This document shows, piece by piece, positions 8,124 to 12,805 of a DNA stretch of 12,805 bases; the first letter of the stretch is position 1, and the number at the start of each line of letters is the position of its first letter. Under the pieces are notes generated by a model. That model ran no database searches. It had not been told where the DNA came from and saw nothing but the letters and a program-made list of their open reading frames with translations. Location: assembly GCA_002503885.1 (NCBI GenBank), contig DASQ01000029.1, positions 1-12,805 of the forward strand, in the 5' to 3' direction. A program made the translations under genes and the position numbers. The stretch comes from Methanoculleus marisnigri (GTDB taxonomy: Archaea; Halobacteriota; Methanomicrobia; Methanomicrobiales; Methanoculleaceae).

Positions 8124-8591
8124 TCAGGGCTCCTCTGTCTCAATAATTTCTTGTAATCGCTTGATATCAAACACGGGTTTCTTCTCGCGTACGGGAGCCG
8201 CCTCCGGCACCTCCGCCTCCTCTCCCCGCCGGTCGAGTTCCTCAAGGCCGTGGGTGATGTAGCGGAGGATGCGGAACTCCCGCTCGTGGCCGAGGTAGCC
8301 CGGCCTCGCGCCGCCGAGGTTCGCCCGGCACCGCCGCGGATCCCCGGGCGGGAACCCCCGATCCTTGACGAAGATGTGATTGGGGTCGAAGGCGCGGATC
8401 TCTTCGATGAGGCGGTCGACGGACTCCGGTTCGCCCGTCACCTGCAGCCCGAAGCACGTCTCCTTGATCAGGACGCCCTCGGACGCCTCGTATGCCCTGA
8501 GCGCGAGCTCGCCCGGGGTCATGGACGGGGACTCGACGAAGACGTACTTGGTCACCGTGCCCACGTAGTCCGGGATGTATTCGGCCATCAT
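8124..8591 (-). CDS. mmp6: Methanogenesis marker protein 6
   Basis: This 155-residue protein carries the block IFVKDRGFPPGDPRRCRA (73-90), which I associate with marker 6, and an upstream KETCFG (43-48). Cys46 and Cys88 are its only cysteines. The family is methanogen-specific and its biochemical role is unknown. The C-terminal third (from about residue 117) is charged and probably flexible. Two consecutive ATG codons (8589-8591 and 8586-8588) could start it. GGAGGT on the minus strand (8595-8600) lies three bases before the first and six before the second, so the second is the better spaced. The first ATG overlaps the mmp3 stop codon as ATGA, so translation is coupled to mmp3. Confidence 0.84.
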   Translation of the reverse strand: MMAEYIPDYVGTVTKYVFVESPSMTPGELALRAYEASEGVLIKETCFGLQVTGEPESVDRLIEEIRAFDPNHIFVKDRGFPPGDPRRCRANLGGARPGYLGHEREFRILRYITHGLEELDRRGEEAEVPEAAPVREKKPVFDIKRLQEIIETEEP

Positions 8592-10114
8592 TTAACCTCC
8601 TTCACGTATACCGTCGTCCCTTCGCGCATCCCGGCAAGGTTCCCCATATCGAGCACCTTCCCGATGATGTTCGTGCCCGTGAACGGCTCGGAGGTCGGGC
8701 CGAACTCGGCGTTCGGTTTCGTGCGAACGCCGACCATGCCGGTGCCCCGTCGCGAGTCGTTGGTCATCGCGAGGGTGAATGCCGGCGTCTCGCCTGTAGG
8801 AACATTCTCGGGGATGATCCCGACATTCTTGGCGATCTTCGGCTTGAAGAGGAAGACATCCTCGAACATGAAGACAAGCGGCATCTTCCCGACGGCATGG
8901 TGTTTGAGCCCGGTCGCCTCACGGAGGATCGCGACCGACCGGGGGGCGGCCGCCTCGTCGAGGGTGATGCTGATGACGTGGTCCGGGGACTCTGTTGCAA
9001 CCTCGACGGCCTTCGCAGCCAGCACCTCGATCGTCGTTCCCGGCATCTGGCCGATCACCACACGGTCTTCCCCGGCTGTATCGGCGGTGAGCGCGATACC
9101 GCGACGGGCGGCGACCGCCTCTGCCTCGGCGAGCGAAAGACCGACCAGATCGAACTGTTCCGGTTCGGCCCGGATCGCAAGGATGTCGCCCTCGCCGGCA
9201 AACCGGACCAGCTCGATGCCGTGGACAACCTTGCCTACGACGGTGTGCGCCGGGCTTGCCGATACGCCCTGCGTATAGATGTAAACTGCTCCCGAGGATT
9301 TCCCGGCAGTCCTGACGGTAATGGTCCCTTCAAGCCTCGGACCGGAGAACTCCATCGGAACCTTCGTCGGGACCAGATGCGTATCGGCGATGTAGGTGCT
9401 GCCCGAACGGTCCACCGGGAATCTGCCGCTCTGCACGGAGAGGAGAAAGTGCTCGACGCTCCGGGCAGTCTCGGTATCGACCTCGCCTGCCTCGAAGCCC
9501 AGCACTTCCGCTTCGACGTAGGAGATGATCTGCATCCCGTCTTCGAGCGGGAACTCCGCATCGCGGGTGACGATCGCATGCGACCGGTCGGCACGCTGGA
9601 ATATCCGCTCGACCTCGATGACCCGGTCACCGTCGCCGATGCGGTCGAGCAGCCCCCGGCCGGTGACGACCCTGCCGATAACGCCGCCGTCTGCCGGGGC
9701 GCCGTAGTCGGCGGTATGCCGCATGCGTGCGAAGATCAGGTGGGATTGGGACGGGTCGTAGCCTCCGCACCCGAGGATCACATCGCCACGCTCGTACCGG
9801 CCCGGTTGCCGTGCCGGCCGGACGACGGACGCAAACGGCCCAAAGGCGGCGGCGTAGCGGTCCTGCCAGTGGAGGCGGAGCTGTTCGGCAAGCCCGGGCA
9901 AAAAGAGGCGGGAGACCATCCCCGGGTCGGCCATCTCGACGACCATATCGCCCGCAGAGGTGAGGAACCTGACTTCCTGCGACTCCGCCGCATCCTCCTC
10001 GAGTGCCGGCCGGATGACAGCGACGCTGCATCGCACGTCCCGCTCCGGGAGGAGATCCCCGAGCCGGGAACCCGCCGGGACTTCTCTACGTTCTCCGTCC
10101 AGGTGGATCTCCAT
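8588..10114 (-). CDS. mmp3: Methanogenesis marker protein 3 (cyclophilin-like C-terminal region)
   Basis: This 508-residue protein has the size of marker 3 and lies directly after component A2, as in many methanogens. The first 50 residues (MEIHLDGERREVPAGSRLGD) look like a small beta-grasp module of the ThiS/MoaD kind. The middle and C-terminal parts hold beta-rich segments, among them GGVIGRVVTGRGLLDRI near residue 145 and the closing FGPTSEPFTGTNIIGKV. This is why some genomes label the family peptidyl-prolyl isomerase-like; isomerase activity is not established. Marker 3 has been reported in the MCR-activating complex. GAGGTGT upstream of the ATG (10112-10114) overlaps the atwA stop codon, with an 11-base spacer between the genes. 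Only two cysteines (C29 and one in GCGGYD) are present, so cluster binding would need partners. Confidence 0.85.
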   Translation of the reverse strand: MEIHLDGERREVPAGSRLGDLLPERDVRCSVAVIRPALEEDAAESQEVRFLTSAGDMVVEMADPGMVSRLFLPGLAEQLRLHWQDRYAAAFGPFASVVRPARQPGRYERGDVILGCGGYDPSQSHLIFARMRHTADYGAPADGGVIGRVVTGRGLLDRIGDGDRVIEVERIFQRADRSHAIVTRDAEFPLEDGMQIISYVEAEVLGFEAGEVDTETARSVEHFLLSVQSGRFPVDRSGSTYIADTHLVPTKVPMEFSGPRLEGTITVRTAGKSSGAVYIYTQGVSASPAHTVVGKVVHGIELVRFAGEGDILAIRAEPEQFDLVGLSLAEAEAVAARRGIALTADTAGEDRVVIGQMPGTTIEVLAAKAVEVATESPDHVISITLDEAAAPRSVAILREATGLKHHAVGKMPLVFMFEDVFLFKPKIAKNVGIIPENVPTGETPAFTLAMTNDSRRGTGMVGVRTKPNAEFGPTSEPFTGTNIIGKVLDMGNLAGMREGTTVYVKEVK

Positions 10115-10125
10115 CTTTTCACACC

Positions 10126-11736
10126 TCAGGGGGCGCCGGCCCCCATCACCTGTCGTTCTTCCTCGGTGAGGTGAGCGAGCACCTCCTCGGTCGGGCCCAT
10201 CTGGATGATCTTGCCCCCCCGCATGAGGGCGACGCGATCGCAGATATCTCGCACAAACTCCATATCGTGCGAGACCACAATAAACGTCTCGTCCATCTCT
10301 TCGCGGGCATGGAGGATCGAGTGTTTCACGTCGACCTTCGTGATCGGGTCCATCGTTCCGGTCGGTTCATCGAGAACGACCAGCAGGGGCTCGCGAATGA
10401 GGACCTGAGCCAGCGCCACCCGGTGCTTCTCGCCTTCAGAGAGCTGACCCGGATAGCGCTCCAGGATCTCCCGGCTCTTCTCGGGCGTAAACCCGGCCAT
10501 CCCGAGGGTGATGATCGCCTTCCTCATCGCAAGTTCCTTGGGGAACTCAAGGCCGATGGCATCGGTGAGGTTGTCGAGCACCGTCCTGTGCGGGTAGAGA
10601 TCGTACTCCTGGTGGAGAAGGCCTATGTAGCCCTTTGCCCGGCCACGGTTTTCGATGCCGGGTTTCGTCATATCGATCCAGTCGTCCCCGATCCGGATAT
10701 TCATCTCGCCGCTGGTGGGCTCCAGGATACCGGATATGATCCGGGAGAGGGTCGTCTTCCCCGCACCGCTCTTGCCGATGATCCCGAAGATCTCCTTCTC
10801 GCTGACATCATACGAGACACCGTTGACCGCCCTGACGACGCCCCGGTCGACCGAGAGGTAACGCTTGACCACGTCCCGGGCGATCAGGATCTTCTCGCCG
10901 ACCTCCCCGGCCTCGTGCTGCTCGATATCGCTGTAGTTCTCCATGAACTTGCGGGTGACTTCCTCCGGGGCCCCGATCACCTTGATCTCCCCGTCTTCAA
11001 GGAGGATTGCCCTATCCACGACATCCTCGATGACGTTTGAGAAGTGCGACGTGATCACCATCGCCATATCGTTTTGCTGCGCGCTCTCGATGAGCATCCG
11101 ATGAACAAGCGTCGCGGTCTCCGGGTCGAGCGTCCCGGTCGGCTCGTCCGCAAAGAGCATGAACGGGTTCTTCGCGAGCTGTCGGGCGAGCACCACCCGC
11201 TGCTTCTCGCCGCCGGAGAGGTCCCGGGCGATGTGCATCATCCGGTGAGAGAGCCGGACCTGATCGATGAGGTCGGCGGCCCTGCTGACCGCCTTCTCGG
11301 CCGGATAGCCGATGTCGTCGAGTGCCCGCAGGATGTTCTCGATCACCCGGTCATCACCGTAGAGGGCGAACGTCCGCTGGAACATGATGGCGGTCCTTCG
11401 CATGATCCGCCGTTTCATCATCGCGCTCTCTTCGGCCCAGAGATCGACATCCACCGGCTTGAGTTCGCCCCCACAGGCAGGACACGGTTTCCCTGCCTCA
11501 CCCGGGACGCCGATGTACTCGCACTTCTCACATGCGACGACATGATAGATGATCGCACCGCGTGTCGGGGGCTGGTCCACACCCCGCATAAGGTGCATAA
11601 GAACGGTCTTACCGGCCCCGCTTCTTCCGATAATACCGACCGTCTCTCCCTCTGCTACTTCGAAATGTATATTTTTGAGTACAACGCATCCATTGAACTC
11701 CATGCAGAGGTCCTTTACTGTAATGAGTGGGGTCAT
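10126..11736 (-). CDS. atwA: Methyl-coenzyme M reductase activation component A2, twin ABC ATPase
   Basis: This 536-residue soluble protein fuses two ABC ATPase domains and has no membrane segment, as expected for component A2, which with ATP helps convert inactive MCR to the Ni(I) form. Domain 1: Walker A GRSGAGKT (37-44), Gln120, signature LSGGE (173-177), Walker B with D197-E198, His231. A zinc-ribbon-like insert (C69-E-K-C72 and C85-P-A-C88) sits between Walker A and the Q-loop. Domain 2: Walker A GKSGAGKT (321-328), Gln376, signature LSEGE (432-436), Walker B with D456-E457, His490. All catalytic residues are present in both. GAGGAG lies seven bases before the ATG at 11734-11736. A 47-base gap separates it from the HAD gene and may hold its own promoter. 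The order A2-mmp3-mmp6-mmp5-mmp15-mmp17-mmp7 supports the identification. Confidence 0.94.
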   Translation of the reverse strand: MTPLITVKDLCMEFNGCVVLKNIHFEVAEGETVGIIGRSGAGKTVLMHLMRGVDQPPTRGAIIYHVVACEKCEYIGVPGEAGKPCPACGGELKPVDVDLWAEESAMMKRRIMRRTAIMFQRTFALYGDDRVIENILRALDDIGYPAEKAVSRAADLIDQVRLSHRMMHIARDLSGGEKQRVVLARQLAKNPFMLFADEPTGTLDPETATLVHRMLIESAQQNDMAMVITSHFSNVIEDVVDRAILLEDGEIKVIGAPEEVTRKFMENYSDIEQHEAGEVGEKILIARDVVKRYLSVDRGVVRAVNGVSYDVSEKEIFGIIGKSGAGKTTLSRIISGILEPTSGEMNIRIGDDWIDMTKPGIENRGRAKGYIGLLHQEYDLYPHRTVLDNLTDAIGLEFPKELAMRKAIITLGMAGFTPEKSREILERYPGQLSEGEKHRVALAQVLIREPLLVVLDEPTGTMDPITKVDVKHSILHAREEMDETFIVVSHDMEFVRDICDRVALMRGGKIIQMGPTEEVLAHLTEEERQVMGAGAP

Positions 11737-11780
11737 CTTGAGCTCCTCGTTAAACTAATTTTCTCGTGGTATCATATTAG

Positions 11781-11792
11781 GGTTTATATTGT
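11781..11792 (-). promoter_or_regulatory. Possible internal promoter for atwA and the marker genes
   Basis: On the minus strand AACAATATAAAC overlaps the HAD stop codon (TAA, 11784-11786). Its centre lies about 50 bases before the atwA ATG, so transcription would start near 11761 and give a leader of about 25 bases that includes the GAGGAG ribosome site. This is the largest spacer in the ten-gene run. A promoter here would free the marker genes from whatever now lies upstream of the HAD gene. Confidence 0.35.
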
Positions 11793-12626
11793 TGCACTTT
11801 TCCCGGACTCCGCGGTATCCGTGAGGAGTTCCGCCACAATACCGGGCACCTCGCTGACATTCCGGATCACCCGATCCGCGGTGGTATAGAGTATATCGGG
11901 CTTGAGATCAGACTGCTGTTCGGTGAGTAGCGCGAGATCCGCCTTCTGGAAGGCGTTTAAGTCGTTGATGGCATCTCCAACCATAACAACTTTATCGTAC
12001 TGCTCTTTGAGGTCTTCCACGAGCCGGGCCTTCATCGAGGGCGTGGCGACGCCGTAGACCCTTTCCCGGGGGATGCCGAGGTAATCTCCCATCCGTTCGA
12101 GCTTCGCCACGCGGTCCCCCGACGCTATGTATGCGGGGACGCCCATCCGGTGCAGCTCGCTGATGGCCTCTCTCGCACCGTCAAACGGCCTCCCGCCGGT
12201 CGTCACCGTGAACTCAATGCGGGCGAGGTCCATGTTTAAGATCACGCCGCTGTTCATGGTGACGATCGACTCTCTCTTGCAGCAGCTCCAGACCTGCCGG
12301 ATACAGGCCTGCAGATCACCGATACGGGCATGCCTGTCGTTGTAGAGGATCTCTGCAACCTCCTCGGCGGGGATGATCCGCCGCGAACAGGCCACCCCGA
12401 AGCCTATCGACCGCTCCAGGAAGAACTCCGAGAGGAGCTGGTCCTCCGGCGCCTCGATGACGTCCCGCGAATGGAGGTGAAGGACGACGAGCACTCTCGC
12501 CTCGGCCCCGAAGGTGATGGTGGTGGTCTCGACCTCGGTCAGCATCTCATCGTGGAGGAGATCGCGTGCTACACGGTAGGTCAGGAGAAGTGTGCCCGCA
12601 CTATCGAAAACAACGGCTACCGACAT
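11784..12626 (-). CDS. HAD-superfamily phosphatase, P-type-ATPase-like (soluble)
   Basis: This 280-residue soluble protein has a HAD core in two blocks. Motif I is VVFDSAGT (5-12), with nucleophile Asp8. The usual second Asp is Ala10, as in P-type ATPase and phosphonatase relatives where that position is not Asp. The rest follows as SGD (169-171), Lys199 and GDAIND (217-222). These resemble the TGD and GDGxND loops of P-type ATPases, so it probably belongs to the soluble P-type-ATPase-like group. Residues 20-140 form an insert rich in cysteine (C80, C108, C115, C116). Its substrate is unknown. The ATG at 12624-12626 has only a weak GTGAG site, and just about 15 bases separate it from a transposon end, so its original promoter appears displaced. 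Placement before atwA suggests a role beside MCR activation. Confidence 0.8.
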   Translation of the reverse strand: MSVAVVFDSAGTLLLTYRVARDLLHDEMLTEVETTTITFGAEARVLVVLHLHSRDVIEAPEDQLLSEFFLERSIGFGVACSRRIIPAEEVAEILYNDRHARIGDLQACIRQVWSCCKRESIVTMNSGVILNMDLARIEFTVTTGGRPFDGAREAISELHRMGVPAYIASGDRVAKLERMGDYLGIPRERVYGVATPSMKARLVEDLKEQYDKVVMVGDAINDLNAFQKADLALLTEQQSDLKPDILYTTADRVIRNVSEVPGIVAELLTDTAESGKSATI

Positions 12627-12632
12627 TTGTTC

Positions 12633-12805
12633 TCACGTCAGTGAACTACCCCCCGCTTGCGCAGGGGGCTTCCTGCGAGTGTCCGGGGCTCTCGGGGAGC
12701 CTCGACCTGTTTGTCGCAGATTGCCGGCGAACTGCCGGTAGCCCGTCCACAGGGCATTTTGTGATAGGAATCGCACCATGATATTGACCGCACTATTTTG
12801 GTCTC
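12633..12805 (-). pseudogene. tnpB: 3' end of an IS200/IS605-family tnpB, tail probably frameshifted
   Basis: The minus strand encodes 56 residues beginning DQNSAVNIMVRF, followed by LSQNALWTGYRQFAGNLRQTG, the characteristic end of TnpB proteins of the IS1341 type. The aspartate at the start matches the region of the third RuvC catalytic residue. The zinc ribbon and the rest lie beyond the window edge. After QTG this frame runs on through the right-end hairpin and stops at TGA 12633-12635 in flanking DNA. A different frame offers the usual tail, HSQEAPCASGG, ending in TAG at 12646-12648 just before the element end. A one-base deletion near 12700-12708 would explain this. The change lies beyond RuvC-III, so nuclease function need not be lost. 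Whether the 5' part is intact cannot be seen. Confidence 0.8.
12641..12673 (-). mobile_element. IS200/IS605 right end with omega-RNA 3' hairpin
   Basis: On the minus strand this reads GGAAGCCCCC, TGC, GCAA, GC, GGGGGG, TAG, TTCAC. The stem is CCCCC (12664-12668) with GGGGG (12650-12654), plus an inner GC/GC pair closed by a GCAA tetraloop, with one bulged base. This GAAGCCCCC-hairpin-GGGGGTAGTTCAC pattern is the familiar right end of many IS605/IS1341 elements, and in TnpB systems it forms the 3' part of the scaffold of the guide (omega) RNA. The element should end at TTCAC (12641-12645). The bases that follow (12640 downward on the minus strand) would then act as guide. The exact cleavage position is inferred. 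Confidence 0.75.

Noticed and set aside
12566..12781. A 71-codon plus-strand frame over the transposon end
   Set aside because: The minus strand carries unmistakable TnpB tail residues and the element hairpin, while the plus frame has no family features.

Overview
The window looks like chromosomal DNA from a GC-rich hydrogenotrophic methanogen. Seven consecutive genes (component A2 and methanogenesis marker proteins 3, 6, 5, 15, 17 and 7) belong to families essentially confined to methyl-coenzyme M reductase (MCR)-containing archaea. The base composition (about 60% GC by eye), leaderless-type TATA promoters and overlapping gene starts suggest Methanomicrobiales, most likely a Methanoculleus-like organism. 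The genus is inferred, not proven.

Layout, left to right. (1) 39-1288, minus strand: a lipoprotein-type single-domain rhodanese, preceded by an ABC-transporter ATP-binding subunit whose reading frame is intact but whose ATPase motifs are nearly all substituted. (2) 1289-1751: a gene-free stretch holding the structured leader of the ABC gene, a very AT-rich probable promoter/operator block and a GC-rich foldable stretch. (3) 1752-2459, plus strand: a DUF1614-type integral membrane protein with a leaderless-type promoter. (4) 2460-2634: a repeat- and hairpin-rich spacer between convergent genes. (5) 2635-12626, minus strand: ten tightly packed genes, in transcription order HAD phosphatase, atwA, mmp3, mmp6, mmp5, mmp15, mmp17, mmp7, AhpD-like protein, asnB. 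Apart from a 47-nt gap before atwA, which holds a possible internal promoter, spacers are 0-12 nt or the genes overlap. (6) 12633-12805: the 3' end of an IS200/IS605-type tnpB on the minus strand, with its right-end hairpin stopping about 15 nt before the HAD start codon.

How the genes work together. A2 and the markers are the ATP-dependent machinery thought to reduce the F430 nickel of MCR to Ni(I). A2 supplies two ABC ATPase domains. Mmp15 resembles the ATP-driven [4Fe-4S] activator of 2-hydroxyacyl-CoA dehydratases. Mmp3, Mmp7 and Mmp17 are reported partners of McrC in the activating complex. The McrC gene itself is not in the window. The AhpD-like redox protein and asparagine synthetase sit 2 and 12 nt downstream and are probably co-transcribed, but their link to MCR is unproven.

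The points most worth a second look are the transposon end abutting the operon (its predicted omega-RNA guide would cover the HAD start codon), the frame-intact ABC pseudo-ATPase, and the operon's extension by asnB and the AhpD-like gene.
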